Shown: positions 33,537 through 43,104 of the stretch, piece by piece
How the letters are laid out: every line of letters begins with the position of its first letter
How positions within the stretch are numbered: the first letter of the stretch is position 1
NCBI RefSeq assembly: GCF_004917065.1
Contig: NZ_SSYA01000001.1
Location: 1,930,161 to 1,994,160, forward strand
DNA from: Geomonas ferrireducens
GTDB lineage: Bacteria; Desulfobacterota; Desulfuromonadia; Geobacterales; Geobacteraceae
DNA: 64,000 bases
Reading direction: 5' to 3'
The notes under the pieces: model-generated
Told to the model about the DNA's origin: nothing
The model's database searches: none
Seen by the model: only the letters and a program-made list of their open reading frames with translations
Position numbers and translations under genes: made by a program

Positions 33537-34388
33537 ATGGATTTTACCGTTGCCCTGGCTCAGATCAAACCTAAGCTGGGCTGCCTGGACGACAACATGG
33601 CGTTGGCCGAGGCCGCCATCGAGAAGGGGATCGCCGCCGGTGCCGACCTCGTGGTGTTTCCCGAGCTGGCTCTCACCGGTTACTTCTTGAAGGATCTAGT
33701 GCCCGAAGTGGCGCTGAGCCTGGACTCCCCCCAGATACAGAGGCTGAAAAAGCTCTCCGAACGCATCTCGATCGCCATCGGCTTCGTCGAGGTCTCTTCC
33801 GACTTCCGCTTCTTCAACTCCGCGGTTTACCTCGAAGCCGGGGAAATCCGCCACGTGCACCGCAAGGTCTACCTTCCCACCTACGGTCTATTCGACGAGC
33901 AGCGCTACATGGCTCGCGGTGAGCGTTTCCGCGCCTTCGACACCCGTTTCGGCCGCGTCGGAATGCTGATCTGCGAGGACATGTGGCACCTCTCCGCCCC
34001 CTACATCCTCGCCATGGACGGCGCCATGACGCTCATCTGTCTCTCGTCGAGCCCGGGGCGCGGCGTGAGTGAGTCGGAAGGGCTCGGTTCGGCGGCGGCG
34101 TGGCAGAAGCTCACCTCGACGAGCGCCATGTTCCTCAACTGCCGTGTCTTCTACTGCAACCGCGTCGGCTACGAGGACGGCATCAACTTCTGGGGCGGCT
34201 CCGAGGCCATCTCCCCTTCCGGAGAGGTGACCGACCGCGGCGCCCTTCTCGAGGAGGACTTCGTGTTGGCCAGGGTGGACGGCGGGGCGCTCAGGCGCGA
34301 GAGGATCTTCTCCCCCATGATGCGGGACGAAAACCTCGCCATCACCGTGAAAGAGCTGAAACGCATCGACAAGGAGAAAGACTGCTAA
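33537..34388 (+). CDS. Carbon-nitrogen hydrolase, likely glutaminase subunit of a split NAD synthetase
   Basis: A 283-aa nitrilase-superfamily protein with an intact Glu-Lys-Cys triad: [11 protein letters not shown] (Glu, about residue 44), [17 protein letters not shown] (Lys, about 110) and [11 protein letters not shown] (Cys, about 146). The K-V-Y-L-P-T-Y-G-x-F-D-E pattern is that of the glutaminase domain of large NadE enzymes rather than of generic nitrilases. I chose ATG 33537 by family alignment. Its stop overlaps nadE by one base (TAATG), so the pair is translationally coupled. Generating ammonia from glutamine for NAD synthesis is inference. Confidence 0.85.
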   Translation: MDFTVALAQIKPKLGCLDDNMALAEAAIEKGIAAGADLVVFPELALTGYFLKDLVPEVALSLDSPQIQRLKKLSERISIAIGFVEVSSDFRFFNSAVYLEAGEIRHVHRKVYLPTYGLFDEQRYMARGERFRAFDTRFGRVGMLICEDMWHLSAPYILAMDGAMTLICLSSSPGRGVSESEGLGSAAAWQKLTSTSAMFLNCRVFYCNRVGYEDGINFWGGSEAISPSGEVTDRGALLEEDFVLARVDGGALRRERIFSPMMRDENLAITVKELKRIDKEKDC

Positions 34389-35209
34389 TGGCGGGCTTGA
34401 CGGTTAATACAAATCTTCTGCGCCGGATCCTGGTGGGGTTCGTGCGTGACGAGGTCTACAAGGTCGGGGTGCGCAAGGGGGTGCTAGGTCTTTCCGGCGG
34501 CATCGATTCCGCGCTGGTCGCCTACATCGCCGCCGAGGCGCTTGGGCCGGAGAACGTCTACGCCTACTGCATGCCGTACCGGACCAGCAATCCGGAGAGC
34601 GAGGCGCATGCGCGGCTCGTTGCGGAGAGCCTCGGGATCAACTTCAAGGTAATCGAGATCACCCCGATGATCGACGCCTATTTCAACATCACCACGGACG
34701 CCGACAACATGAGGCGCGGCAACAAGATGGCGCGCGAGCGCATGACCATCCTGTACGACCACTCCGCAGCGGTGGGCGGTCTCGTCTTGGGCACCAGCAA
34801 CAAGACCGAGCTGCTCCTCGGTTACGGGACCCTGCACGGCGACATGGCGAGCGCCTTGAACCCGATCGGCGACATCTACAAGAGCCAGGTCTGGGAGCTT
34901 TCCGAGGCGATGGGCGTGCCGCGCGAGGTGATCGAGAAGAAGCCCTCCGCAGACCTGTGGGCGGGGCAGACCGACGAGCAGGAGCTCGGCTTCACCTACC
35001 GCGAGGCCGACGAGCTTTTGTACCGCATGGTGGACCAGCGCATGAGCCGCGAGGAGCTGATCTCCGCCGGTTTCGACGCGCAGTTCATCGACAACGTGGC
35101 GAGAAAGGTGCAGGGCTCACACTTCAAGCGCCGTCTCCCCATCATCGCCAAGGTATCCAACCGCACCATCGACCGCGACTTCCGCTACGCGCGGGACTGG
35201 GGGAAATAA
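34388..35209 (+). CDS. nadE: NAD+ synthetase (ammonia-dependent type catalytic subunit)
   Basis: NadE amidates deamido-NAD with ATP. The 273-aa product has the PP-loop [16 protein letters not shown] (about residues 33-48), [34 protein letters not shown], then [19 protein letters not shown]. Its length matches the single-domain form, and the upstream gene encodes the glutaminase-like half. ATG 34388 shares a base with the preceding stop; the frame open from 34100 runs inside the upstream gene. A CGTTCAA palindrome follows the stop. Confidence 0.96.
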   Translation: MAGLTVNTNLLRRILVGFVRDEVYKVGVRKGVLGLSGGIDSALVAYIAAEALGPENVYAYCMPYRTSNPESEAHARLVAESLGINFKVIEITPMIDAYFNITTDADNMRRGNKMARERMTILYDHSAAVGGLVLGTSNKTELLLGYGTLHGDMASALNPIGDIYKSQVWELSEAMGVPREVIEKKPSADLWAGQTDEQELGFTYREADELLYRMVDQRMSREELISAGFDAQFIDNVARKVQGSHFKRRLPIIAKVSNRTIDRDFRYARDWGK

Positions 35210-35215
35210 AGAATC

Positions 35216-35285
35216 CGTTCAACGTTCAACGTTCAACGTTTAAAACCGCTTGTAGGTTCTAACGTTGAACGTTGAACGCTGAACG
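35216..35285. repeat. Palindromic repeat built of CGTTCAA heptamers, copy 2
   Basis: Arms of 25 bases (35216-35240 and 35261-35285) pair with a single G-A to T-type mismatch around a 20-base loop. The right arm ends 14 bases before the rsmI ATG. The left arm starts seven bases after the nadE stop. Confidence 0.93.
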
Positions 35286-35298
35286 TGTTTTAGCCGTT

Positions 35299-36129
35299 AT
35301 GCCTGGAACTCTCTACATCGTCGCCACGCCGATAGGCAACCTCGAGGACATCACGCTGCGCGCCCTGCGCATCCTGAAGGAGGTCGACCTCATCGCGGCC
35401 GAAGACACGCGCCACTCGCGCAAGCTCCTCACCCACTTCGGCATCTCCAAACCGCTCACCTCCTATTTCGACCACAACAAGGAATTGAAGGGAGACCAGA
35501 TCCTGGACCGGCTTCGGGAGGGACAAAGCGTCGCCCTCATCACCGATGCCGGCACCCCCTGCATCTCCGACCCCGGCTACCAACTCGTGCGCGACGCGGT
35601 GGCCGAGGGGATCTCCGTTGTTCCGATCCCTGGGGCCTGCGCCGCCGTCACCGCACTCTCCGCCTCGGGCCTTCCCACCGATTACTTCAGCTTCGCGGGT
35701 TTTCTTCCCAACAAACAGGGGAAAAGACGCGAGCGGCTGCAGTCGCTCGCCGCGGAACGGGCCGTGCTGATCTTCTACGAGTCCCCCAAGCGCCTCTTGG
35801 CGACACTGGAGGACATGCTGGAAACGCTCGGGGACCGCGATGTGGTGGTGGCGCGGGAACTGACCAAGATGTACGAGGAATTTCTGCGCGGCAGGCTCTC
35901 CGGCCTCATTGAGGAGCTGAGCGGGCGTGAGGTCCGGGGTGAGGTGGCTATCCTGGTGAGCCCGGCGCCGGAGTCTGACTCCGACGACGGGCCGGGGATG
36001 GAAGAATTGCTGCAAAAGTACCTTGCGTCTGGGGAGATGTCGCTAAAGGACGCCGTGAAAAGGGTGACCCAGGAAACGGGCCTCCACAAAAGCGCCGTCT
36101 ACGCGGAGGCGCTGCGCATCAGGGGATAG
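35299..36129 (+). CDS. rsmI: 16S rRNA 2'-O-ribose methyltransferase RsmI
   Basis: RsmI methylates the ribose of C1402 in 16S rRNA. The 276-aa product starts GTLYIVATPIGNLEDITLRA, with EDTRHSRKLL, the SAM site ALITDAGTPCISDPGYQLV and VPIPGACAAVTALSASG, all diagnostic. I chose ATG 35299. The frame is open back to TTG 35272, but those codons lie in the palindromic repeat. No Shine-Dalgarno sequence is visible before 35299, which may be a consequence of the repeat insertion. Confidence 0.96.
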   Translation: MPGTLYIVATPIGNLEDITLRALRILKEVDLIAAEDTRHSRKLLTHFGISKPLTSYFDHNKELKGDQILDRLREGQSVALITDAGTPCISDPGYQLVRDAVAEGISVVPIPGACAAVTALSASGLPTDYFSFAGFLPNKQGKRRERLQSLAAERAVLIFYESPKRLLATLEDMLETLGDRDVVVARELTKMYEEFLRGRLSGLIEELSGREVRGEVAILVSPAPESDSDDGPGMEELLQKYLASGEMSLKDAVKRVTQETGLHKSAVYAEALRIRG

Positions 36130-36143
36130 GACCTCCCTTTCCT

Positions 36144-37490
36144 TTATTTGCCCCCCCTGCGGGCGACTTCCTGCTTCATCGCGGCGAGGATCGGCTTCAG
36201 GATGTCACCACGCTCACGGCAGGTGAGCGAGAGCTCCCTTGCCGTACCGCCGCCCCCCCCGTCCGCCACCGCCTTCTGGGCCCGTTCGTTAGCGGTCTCA
36301 GCCATCCGGTTCAAATCGAGAAAATTGTTTTCCACCCTGGTGATCAGCTCCAAGAGGTCCGGCGTCGACTTCTGCTGTAAAAGCCTCGGCAGACTCCGGC
36401 TCTTCACCTGCAGTAGCACCTTGTTGCTCCAGCGCATCGCCTCGGCCGTTTCCGGATCTCCACCTGCCGTCTGCACGGAAAGGAAATCCTCCAGCGGCGG
36501 TTCGCTCACCTCCGTCACCACAAGGCGCCCCGGCATGCCCCCTTCAAGAAGCGCAGTCACCGAGATCAGCGATTTACCCGTCCGCTTCAGGTACGCCGAT
36601 ACCGGCAGCCATCGTCCGTTGTCGTCGCGTTGCGCAACGATCGCCGTTTCGAGGGGCTGCAGGTCCGGGTGCGGCTTCTCGCCGTAGAGGAGCATGACCA
36701 CCTGGTCGGCCTTTTCCTGCCGCTCTACCCCCTTGCTGAACGCCGGGGTGAGGAGGTACGAGTAGCTTACCCCTTCAACACTCACCTCTTTGAGCCCGGC
36801 TTGGCGCGCGTTCCTCACCTTGGCCAGACGCTCCGGTGGCAGTTCCTTCAGTGCAATGACTAGCGCTTCTACGAGCGAGTCCGTGGTTACTGCGCCTGCC
36901 TTGCTGTCGAATCTTGGACCTGAGTCGCCGAAGTTGAGAAAGAGCGTCTCCCGTGGGCGCAGGGATCGGCCCGGGATCGGCAGGCACCCCAGTGGACCAA
37001 GGACGCTGATCCACATCCCGTTTTTGCGTCGAAATTTGACGGGCCGGGCCGCTATCTTGTCACCGGTTTCATCCACCACCGCTACGTGCACTTCGTAATC
37101 CATTCGCTCCGAGGTGGGGAAGGGGACGAGTCCGAGCGTCATTGCTCCCAGACTTGTGGTGAATCTTCCCGGCCCTACGTAGGTGGTAATAGCCGCGGCG
37201 CTCACCGGGACTGCTGTCCAGTCATCCGTGAAGACCAAGGGGTAGAGTTCACGGGCACGGGACCGGATCTCGCGCACCTTTGGGTTGAACCCGATCTGCG
37301 TGCTCCCGATGTCCTGATTTTCAGAGGATGGGGTGATTGCAAAGCTGGAGAGGTTGAAGCGCTCGGTCAGGGCGAGCTGTGTGTTGCCGGAAGGGATGAG
37401 GGTGCTGTCGAAGCGGGCCGAGCCGCATCCGGATAACAGGCAAATGAAAAGTGACAGCGTCAGAAGCGGACATCTTTTGCCCAGCATCAT
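36144..37490 (-). CDS. Putative lipoprotein of unknown function
   Basis: A 448-aa exported protein. The lipobox is LLSGCG (Cys about residue 22), after a hydrophobic segment. The mature part has no domain I recognise. It includes beta-rich stretches, a glycine run near residue 412 and a C-terminal helical part (ITRVENNFLDLNRMAETANE). I chose the ATG at 37490 because GGGAGG lies eight bases upstream; another in-frame ATG at 37502 would put that site inside the gene. It is convergent with rsmI, separated by 14 bases. Confidence 0.78.
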   Translation of the reverse strand: MMLGKRCPLLTLSLFICLLSGCGSARFDSTLIPSGNTQLALTERFNLSSFAITPSSENQDIGSTQIGFNPKVREIRSRARELYPLVFTDDWTAVPVSAAAITTYVGPGRFTTSLGAMTLGLVPFPTSERMDYEVHVAVVDETGDKIAARPVKFRRKNGMWISVLGPLGCLPIPGRSLRPRETLFLNFGDSGPRFDSKAGAVTTDSLVEALVIALKELPPERLAKVRNARQAGLKEVSVEGVSYSYLLTPAFSKGVERQEKADQVVMLLYGEKPHPDLQPLETAIVAQRDDNGRWLPVSAYLKRTGKSLISVTALLEGGMPGRLVVTEVSEPPLEDFLSVQTAGGDPETAEAMRWSNKVLLQVKSRSLPRLLQQKSTPDLLELITRVENNFLDLNRMAETANERAQKAVADGGGGGTARELSLTCRERGDILKPILAAMKQEVARRGGK

Positions 37491-37504
37491 CTTGCCTCCC
37501 ATGG

Positions 37505-37540
37505 AAACGGCACTTTCCTTGCGGAGCGAAAGTGCCGTTT
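37505..37540 (-). terminator. Perfect 13-bp inverted repeat, likely terminator after csaA
   Basis: AAACGGCACTTTC (37505-37517) and its exact complement (37528-37540) flank a 10-base loop. It follows the csaA stop on the minus strand and precedes the lipoprotein gene by 14 bases. The T run after the stem is only three bases, so an attenuator or operator role is also possible. Confidence 0.5.
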
Positions 37541-37565
37541 TATGTGTGTGCTTGAAGAGTCTGGT

Positions 37566-37901
37566 CTAGCATAGCCTGCTGCCGTTGGGGACGGGGCGCT
37601 CCGGGGAGGCGAGGACGATGTCGCCGTTCTCGTCGGCGAAGCCGGTCACGAGCACCTCGGAGAAGAAGCGCCCGATCTGCTTCCTCGGGAAGTTGCACAC
37701 GCCGATCACCTGCCTCCCCACCAGCTCCTCGCGGGTGTAGTGTTTGGTGATCTGGGCGCTCGACCTCCTGACGCCAGCCTCGCCGAAATCAATCAGCAGC
37801 TTGTAGGCCGGCTTCCTCGCCTCGGGGAACTCCTCCACCTCGAGCACCGTCCCGACCCGCAGCTCCACCTTCTCGAAATCCCCCCACGTTATCTCGGACA
37901 C
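37566..37901 (-). CDS. csaA: CsaA-like tRNA-binding domain protein
   Basis: A 111-aa OB-fold protein related to the tRNA-binding domain of MetRS and to CsaA, a chaperone-like secretion factor of Bacillus. Motifs are [48 protein letters not shown] and a C-terminal PNGSRLC. I chose GTG 37901: the length then equals CsaA, and a GGGGAAGT site precedes it. It starts just after the ltaE stop, so the two are co-transcribed. Confidence 0.88.
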   Translation of the reverse strand: MSEITWGDFEKVELRVGTVLEVEEFPEARKPAYKLLIDFGEAGVRRSSAQITKHYTREELVGRQVIGVCNFPRKQIGRFFSEVLVTGFADENGDIVLASPERPVPNGSRLC

Positions 37902-37902
37902 G

Positions 37903-38922
37903 TCACTTCCCCTTTCCCGCGAAGAAGCGCTTGAACACCGCAACGGTCCGCTCGACGTCGGCGCGCTCCACGTCCAGGTGGGTGACCAGGCGGATCATGT
38001 CGCCGCCACCGATCAGGATCCCCTCGGCGGCCAGTGCTTCGCGCAGCGCCGGGGCGCTTCCGGCGGGCGGGGTGACGAAGAGGATGTTGGTGCGGGCCTG
38101 GCTTACCATGAGCTCCTCGATATGGGAGAGCCCGCTCGACAAAAGCTCTGCGTTCTCGTGGTCATCGGCCAGCCGCTCTACGTTGTGTTGCAGCGCGTGG
38201 ATTCCCGCCGCGGCGAGTATGCCGGCCTGCCGCATCCCGCCGCCGGCCACCTTGCGCCAGCGGTGCGCGCGGTTGATCAGTTCCGCGCTTCCGCAAAGGA
38301 CCGAGCCCACCGGGGCTCCGAGCCCCTTGGACAGGCAGACCGATACGGAATCGAAGTGGCGCGCGACCTCGCGCACCGGCACACCTAGGTAGACGGCGGC
38401 GTTGAAGATGCGGGCGCCGTCCAGGTGCATCGCGAGGCCCAGCTCTTTAGCGACGCGGGACGCATCATCGAGGTAGGAAAGGGGGAGCACCCTGCCGCCT
38501 TGGGTGTTCTCCAGGCAGAGGAGCCTGGTAACGGCATGGTGGTGATCGGCGGGCTTCACGGCGCGGCGCACCCTGTCGAGGTCGAGCGTGCCGTCCTCTT
38601 CGAAGTCCAGGGGCTGGGGCTGGATACCGCCGAAGATGGCGCCCCCTCCTCCTTCCCAGCGATAGATATGGGCGTCCTGCCCGGCTATGTACTCATCCCC
38701 GCGTCCGCAGTGAGACAAAAGGGCGGTCAGGTTGCTCATGGTGCCGCTGGGGACGAAGATCGCCTTCTCCTTCCCGAGGAGCTCGGCGGCCATCGCCTCA
38801 AGCCGGTTTACCGTCGGGTCCTCCCCGTACACGTCATCGCCTACCTCGGCCGCTGCCATCACCCGGCGCATCGCCTCGGACGGGCGGGTCACCGTATCGC
38901 TTCTAAGATCTACCGTTTTCAT
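37903..38922 (-). CDS. ltaE: Low-specificity L-threonine aldolase
   Basis: A PLP enzyme splitting threonine or allo-threonine to glycine and acetaldehyde. The 339-aa product begins [15 protein letters not shown], has [15 protein letters not shown], the aspartate loop [16 protein letters not shown] and the PLP-lysine segment [18 protein letters not shown] (Lys about residue 197). GGAG precedes ATG 38922. It lies downstream of pgi with 31 bases between, and upstream of csaA. Confidence 0.94.
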   Translation of the reverse strand: MKTVDLRSDTVTRPSEAMRRVMAAAEVGDDVYGEDPTVNRLEAMAAELLGKEKAIFVPSGTMSNLTALLSHCGRGDEYIAGQDAHIYRWEGGGGAIFGGIQPQPLDFEEDGTLDLDRVRRAVKPADHHHAVTRLLCLENTQGGRVLPLSYLDDASRVAKELGLAMHLDGARIFNAAVYLGVPVREVARHFDSVSVCLSKGLGAPVGSVLCGSAELINRAHRWRKVAGGGMRQAGILAAAGIHALQHNVERLADDHENAELLSSGLSHIEELMVSQARTNILFVTPPAGSAPALREALAAEGILIGGGDMIRLVTHLDVERADVERTVAVFKRFFAGKGK

Positions 38923-38953
38923 CTGCTCCTGCTTCCTCCCTATTCGAATTGCT

Positions 38954-40549
38954 TCACTTTTTCCGCGCTTTGAAGCGGCTCTCCCAGATAGGGGTCGACG
39001 CGGTCATCTCGATCCCGTGGTCGGGGTTCGCCGCCAGGTGGCGCAGGATGTTGAATACCGTCTCTACCTCTTCGGGACGCGCGAGCGTCATGGCCAGGTC
39101 CTCGCAGGTGAAATCACGGCGGGGTTGGCGCCGCAGCATCTCCAGGATCTCTCCCTGCAGCTTCAGCACGACTCCGGCCGCCTTTTTTCCCGCTTCGACG
39201 CCGGGCTGGTGGTAGGCGTTCACGTTGATGAGCGAGGCGTAAAGACCTACGGCGCGCTCGTACAGGGCGATCAGCGCCCCGACGGTGGCCGGGGTGATTT
39301 CGCGGATCGTGATGGTAACCGATTCCCGCTCCTTTTCATAGAGGGCGCTACGCGTTCCTTGCAGGAATCCGGAGAGGTAGTCGCCGGAAGTGGCGCCGGG
39401 TTCGACCTCGAACGAGGCCCCCTCCCGGTCCTTCAGCACCTCGATGAAGGTTGCGAAGAAGTTCGGTACCCCCTCGCGCAGCTGCTGCACGTAGGCGTGC
39501 TGATCGGTGGAGCCCTTGTTGCCGTAGACCGTGATCCCCTGCAAGACAAGGTTGCCGTCCCGGTCGAGCTCCTTTCCCAGTGATTCCATGATGAGCTGCT
39601 GCAGGTAGCGGGAGAAGAGGATCAGCCGGTCCTTGTAGGGAAGGAGCACCATGTCGCGCGTCCCTTTGCCTCGCGTTGCGTGGTACCACGACAGGGCGAG
39701 GAGCGCCGCCGGGTTCTCACGGGTCGAGCGGCTCCTCGTGCTCTGGTCGCAAAGCCGCGCCCCTTCGAGCAGACGGTCCACGTCGATCCCCTGCAGTGCC
39801 GCCGGGAGAAGACCTACCGCCGAGGTGACCGAGGTGCGCCCGCCGACCCAGTCCCACATCGGGAAGGTCCCCAGCCACCCCTCCTGCGAGGCGGTACGGT
39901 CGAGCTCGCTGTCGCAGCCGGTTACGGCGACGGCCTGGGCCGCGAAATGCAGCCCCGCTTTCTCAAAAGCCCGGCGCGCCTCCAGCATGCCGTTACGGGT
40001 CTCCTTGGTGCCGCCGCTTTTCGAGATCACCACGGCAAGGGTGTGCTTCAACCCTGCGCCGATCTCGGCCACCACCTTGTCCATCCCGTCCGGGTCGGTG
40101 TTGTCGAAGAAGAAGACGCGCATCCGGTCGCGCGCACTCCCCAGGCTGTCGGCTACGAACTGCGGGCCGAGGGCCGAGCCGCCGATGCCGATCACCAGTA
40201 GGTTTGTGAACTTCTGGTTGTCCGGCGCGGCGATGTTTCCCTGGTGCACCGAGGCGGCGAACGCCTTCACCGACGCGAGGGCCCCGCGGATCTCGTCGCT
40301 GAGCTCGGCCGTCGGTGCGAGCTCCGGTGCCCTCAGCCAGTAGTGCCCCACCATGCGCTGCTCGTCGGCATTCGCGACCGCCCCTCCCTCCAGTTCGGTC
40401 ATCTCCTGGTAGGCCTTCTGCAGGCGCGGTTCCATCTCGCTTAGAAAGGTGTCGGCATAATTCATCCGGCTCGTGTCGACGGAGAGTTCGAGTCCGGCAT
40501 CGTGGTAGAGGCGGCCTTTGTACAGTTCCCAAAGCTGCTTCTTCTGCAT
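38954..40549 (-). CDS. pgi: Glucose-6-phosphate isomerase
   Basis: Interconverts glucose-6-phosphate and fructose-6-phosphate, supplying both glycolysis and nucleotide-sugar synthesis. The 531-aa product has [18 protein letters not shown] (about residues 119-136), the [15 protein letters not shown] phosphate loop, [16 protein letters not shown] and [17 protein letters not shown]-terminal section has extra residues with a small DNA-binding-like appearance ([20 protein letters not shown]), seen in some bacterial Pgi forms. AGGAGG precedes ATG 40549, and a good promoter lies upstream. Confidence 0.95.
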   Translation of the reverse strand: MQKKQLWELYKGRLYHDAGLELSVDTSRMNYADTFLSEMEPRLQKAYQEMTELEGGAVANADEQRMVGHYWLRAPELAPTAELSDEIRGALASVKAFAASVHQGNIAAPDNQKFTNLLVIGIGGSALGPQFVADSLGSARDRMRVFFFDNTDPDGMDKVVAEIGAGLKHTLAVVISKSGGTKETRNGMLEARRAFEKAGLHFAAQAVAVTGCDSELDRTASQEGWLGTFPMWDWVGGRTSVTSAVGLLPAALQGIDVDRLLEGARLCDQSTRSRSTRENPAALLALSWYHATRGKGTRDMVLLPYKDRLILFSRYLQQLIMESLGKELDRDGNLVLQGITVYGNKGSTDQHAYVQQLREGVPNFFATFIEVLKDREGASFEVEPGATSGDYLSGFLQGTRSALYEKERESVTITIREITPATVGALIALYERAVGLYASLINVNAYHQPGVEAGKKAAGVVLKLQGEILEMLRRQPRRDFTCEDLAMTLARPEEVETVFNILRHLAANPDHGIEMTASTPIWESRFKARKK

Positions 40550-40608
40550 GTACCCTCCTGCTGCGTTTGTTAGTGTGAAGGGGGCTTCTCTCTCATGTGC
40601 GTCGGGGC

Positions 40609-40636
40609 ATCATACCATAGATTAAATTTTGTTCAA
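40609..40636 (-). promoter_or_regulatory. Sigma70 promoter of pgi-ltaE-csaA
   Basis: On the minus strand TTGAAC (40636-40631), a 16-base AT-rich spacer and TATGAT (40614-40609) lie about 60 bases upstream of pgi. Confidence 0.65.
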
Positions 40637-40917
40637 GCAAAGCGGGAGGGAGCCCCCGGGCGTCGCTTTTCTGTGCCTGGGGGGCGGCGTGAGCTTGCCC
40701 GCCCAAAGTTGTCGCTCTTTGCACACCGGCCCCGTTTTTGTGCAAGGTGTGAACAACGGGGAAGGGCGTGCCCGAGGCCCCGTGCTGCCTCTGGCTCTAT
40801 AAAAAGTAGCGTGGTTACGGCGCCTTATGCGGAGTTGTGTTCGGGGCGCCGAATTGGTACGGCTGTTGTAAAGCAAAGGGTGCAACGGAGCTTGATACCG
40901 TCACTGGGAGGTGGGCC
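40637..40917. other. Intergenic stretch without a recognisable gene
   Basis: About 280 bases separate the pgi promoter from the HTH gene at 40918. I see G/C-rich runs, a GGCGCC pair around a 20-base loop near 40831-40855 and a short GTTGT/GCAAC stem near 40864-40885, but no promoter with both hexamers and no riboswitch I can name. It may hold the leader of the HTH gene. Confidence 0.4.
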
Positions 40918-41388
40918 ATGGTGGACAAACATGCGGGCGCGTGTATGGAAGGCGACGGGTTCGGCGCGATGGAGGTGGTACTGGTCAAACGGCAGCACCC
41001 TCCTCAGGGGGAGCGTGTCGCCGTGGTGCTCACCCTGGCCTGCGACCCGGACGTCTGGCGACTGGTGAACGAGGATATGGACGAGATCGCTGCCAACCTT
41101 ATGAGGGTACGAAAGATGAACACCGAAAAAAGGATACATGTAGACGAGAATGCACGGCTTTTCCAGGGGAGTCTCGAGCCGTTTTTCACCCTCATTTCCG
41201 CGACCGCGAAGGAGCACGTCATGGACAAGCTCTCCGCCTCGCTCAGAAAAGCGCTGCTGCTCATGGCGATGGAGCGCTACGACTGTAATCGCGAGAAGGT
41301 CTGTCGGGCCCTGGGTCTCACCAGGACGAAATTGGACAAGGAACTGAGACGCTGCGGACTGCTGGCGCAGGATCAGCAGGCGGCGTGA
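40918..41388 (+). CDS. Hypothetical protein with C-terminal Fis-type helix-turn-helix
   Basis: A 156-aa protein. The last 45 residues (about 105-150) form a Fis/NtrC-like HTH: LRKALLLMAMERYDCNREKV, then CRALGLTRTKLDKELRRCG. The first 95 residues carry an alpha/beta pattern (VVLVKRQHPPQGERVAVVLT) that I cannot assign. It lacks an AAA+ domain, so it is not a sigma54 activator. ATG 40918 has GGGAGG seven bases upstream. It is alone between a long upstream gap and a strong terminator. Confidence 0.75.
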   Translation: MVDKHAGACMEGDGFGAMEVVLVKRQHPPQGERVAVVLTLACDPDVWRLVNEDMDEIAANLMRVRKMNTEKRIHVDENARLFQGSLEPFFTLISATAKEHVMDKLSASLRKALLLMAMERYDCNREKVCRALGLTRTKLDKELRRCGLLAQDQQAA

Positions 41389-41394
41389 AACAAG

Positions 41395-41424
41395 GGGCGG
41401 GCCGCGAGGTCCGCCCTCTTTTTT
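41395..41424 (+). terminator. Rho-independent terminator with GCGA tetraloop
   Basis: The stem GGGCGGGCC pairs with GGTCCGCCC with one G-T wobble, around a GCGA (GNRA) loop, followed by T-C and six T. It ends the HTH gene. Confidence 0.9.
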
Positions 41425-41641
41425 GCCTTTATTTTCAACCCTATCTCCTCATCCCTCCATTCTTTCCGCCCCTTTCCTGTAGACGAAATGCCTTGAATAA
41501 TGAATGTGATTTTGTTAGAGTGCTGCGTCGTTTCCCATTAAAATTGCCAGCCCGGCTGGCACTGAAAACGGCGCGAATTCGTGCCGTTCATATTTTTGAG
41601 CGTTATACGCCGTAGCGCTAGTCGCAGAACCGAGGCCTGAT

Positions 41642-42610
41642 ATGGATGCAGCGCTTGCCCTCATCGGGGAAGACCTGAAAAACGTGGAACTGCAGTTCAA
41701 GAAAGACCTGCAGTCGGATGTCCCGCTGATACGCAAGGTGGGTGAATATGTACTTTCCAGCGGCGGGAAGAGGATCCGCCCGGCCCTGGTGCTTCTGGCC
41801 GCCAAGTTGTGCGGCTACGGCGGTGACCGCAGCGTCCCGCTCGCCAGTGTGGTGGAGTTCATTCACACCGCGACGCTTCTGCACGACGACGTGGTGGACA
41901 ACGCGAACCTGCGGCGCGGTCAGGCTTCCGCCAACACCCTCTGGGGTAACGAGGCCTCCGTCCTCGTCGGCGACTTCCTGTTCTCCAAGTCCTTCTCGCT
42001 CATGGTAGCTGACGGCGACCTCAACATCCTGAAGGTTTTGGCCGACGCCACCACCATCATCGCCGAAGGCGAGGTGCTGCAGCTCGTATGCACCAGCGAT
42101 CTCGACATCACCATCGAACGCTACATCGACGTGGTGCGGAGCAAGACGGCGATACTGCTCTCCGCCGCCTGCGAGGTGGGCGCCATCCTCGGGGGCGCCG
42201 CTCCCGAACTCAGACAGGCAATGGCTGACTACGGCATGGACCTCGGCATCGCCTTCCAGCTCATGGATGACACCCTCGACTACACCGCCAGCGAGGAACA
42301 GTTCGGCAAGAGCATCGGCCACGACCTCGAGGAAGGGAAGATCACCCTGCCGCTCATCCATACGCTGAAGCTCTGCAGCGATGAGGAGCGCGACCTGGTT
42401 GCCTCGGTGGTGGAGAAGGAGCTTCTATCCGACGAGGACTTCGAGCAGGTGCTCGCCCTCGTGCAACGCTACGGCGGCATCGAGCACACCATCGAGTCCG
42501 CGAGGGAGCACGTCGTTCTTTGCAAGGGACACCTGGCGAAGTTCCCCGCCGGCCCGGTTCGCGAGGCTCTGGCGGAACTCGCCGACTACGTGGTCACCAG
42601 GGTCAAATAA
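41642..42610 (+). CDS. ispB: Polyprenyl diphosphate synthase (IspB-like, all-trans)
   Basis: Extends isoprenoid chains for menaquinone/ubiquinone side chains. The 322-aa all-alpha protein has the first aspartate-rich motif as LLHDDVVDNANLRRG (about residues 80-94) and the second as QLMDDTLDYTAS (about 207-218), plus GGKRIRPALVLLAAKLCG. Product chain length cannot be read with confidence. ATG 41642 lies in an AT-richer upstream gap with only a weak promoter-like pair near 41491-41518. Confidence 0.94.
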   Translation: MDAALALIGEDLKNVELQFKKDLQSDVPLIRKVGEYVLSSGGKRIRPALVLLAAKLCGYGGDRSVPLASVVEFIHTATLLHDDVVDNANLRRGQASANTLWGNEASVLVGDFLFSKSFSLMVADGDLNILKVLADATTIIAEGEVLQLVCTSDLDITIERYIDVVRSKTAILLSAACEVGAILGGAAPELRQAMADYGMDLGIAFQLMDDTLDYTASEEQFGKSIGHDLEEGKITLPLIHTLKLCSDEERDLVASVVEKELLSDEDFEQVLALVQRYGGIEHTIESAREHVVLCKGHLAKFPAGPVREALAELADYVVTRVK

Positions 42611-42692
42611 CCGTCTCAAGCCCCGCCATATAGCGGCGCTTCGATCCCGGATTTCGAAAAAAGACATACCCCTTCCGCTTTGTCACACCATT

Positions 42693-42728
42693 AATGAGCG
42701 CCGGTTACCCGGCGCTCATTTGTGTTTT
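42693..42728 (+). terminator. Hairpin terminator after ispB
   Basis: A perfect 12-bp stem AATGAGCGCCGG with a TTAC loop, followed by a weak T-rich tract (TGTGTTTT). It lies 83 bases after the ispB stop. Confidence 0.75.
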
Positions 42729-42841
42729 CAAGGTATCACGGGCTTTTTGCCGTTGCTGTCCATCTGCCCGGCTCCTTGGTGCGGTTCTTGCTCTCTGAGC
42801 CTGACTTCATTTTATGCGATGCGTTTTTTTGGGGAGGGGAT

Positions 42842-43102
42842 GTGGACGAAGAGATGTTGCTGCACTCGTCTGAGTTGGAAGTTAACGGTGAAACCTTCAG
42901 CATAAGCGTCTTCTGCAGCGCTGCCGGCCGCTTCTTCGCCAAGACCTGCCTTGGCGAGGACGACTTCATCATCACCGACGGCCCTTCGCTGACGGAGACC
43001 CTTAAGCGTCATGAGGATCTGTTGCCGCTCGCGGTGGGGACCCGCGAACTGACCCAGTGCTACCTGGGTAACCCGCGCAGGCCCAGAGGGCGCCGCCTGT
43101 AA
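42842..43102 (+). CDS. Small protein of unknown function
   Basis: An 86-aa protein, acidic in its first half with a basic Arg-rich tail (PRRPRGRRL). It contains ELEVNGETFSISVFCSAAGR and FFAKTCLGEDDFIITDGPSL, suggesting a beta-rich fold; two Cys are present. I chose GTG 42842 because GGGGAGGGG lies just upstream; the open frame reaches back to 42722 through the ispB terminator. No family is recognised. It precedes the NtrC-family gene by 290 bases. Confidence 0.65.
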   Translation: MDEEMLLHSSELEVNGETFSISVFCSAAGRFFAKTCLGEDDFIITDGPSLTETLKRHEDLLPLAVGTRELTQCYLGNPRRPRGRRL

Positions 43103-43104
43103 CG

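Noticed and set aside
34100-34387. N-terminal extension of NadE
   Set aside because: The extension runs in another frame of the upstream hydrolase and reads as Arg-rich shadow sequence.
40681-40705. Sigma54 promoter (GG-N10-GC) upstream of the HTH gene
   Set aside because: The available GG/GC pairs are spaced 9 or 12 bases apart, not 10, and the flanking consensus is poor.
40840-40917. c-di-GMP (GEMM) riboswitch before the HTH gene, prompted by the AAAGCAAAGG sequence
   Set aside because: The conserved GEMM core and its paired helices could not be matched; only loose similarity of a few bases. A covariance-model search would decide.
42722-42841. Upstream extension of the 86-aa protein at 42842
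   Set aside because: It begins at the ispB terminator and lacks a ribosome site, while GTG 42842 has one.
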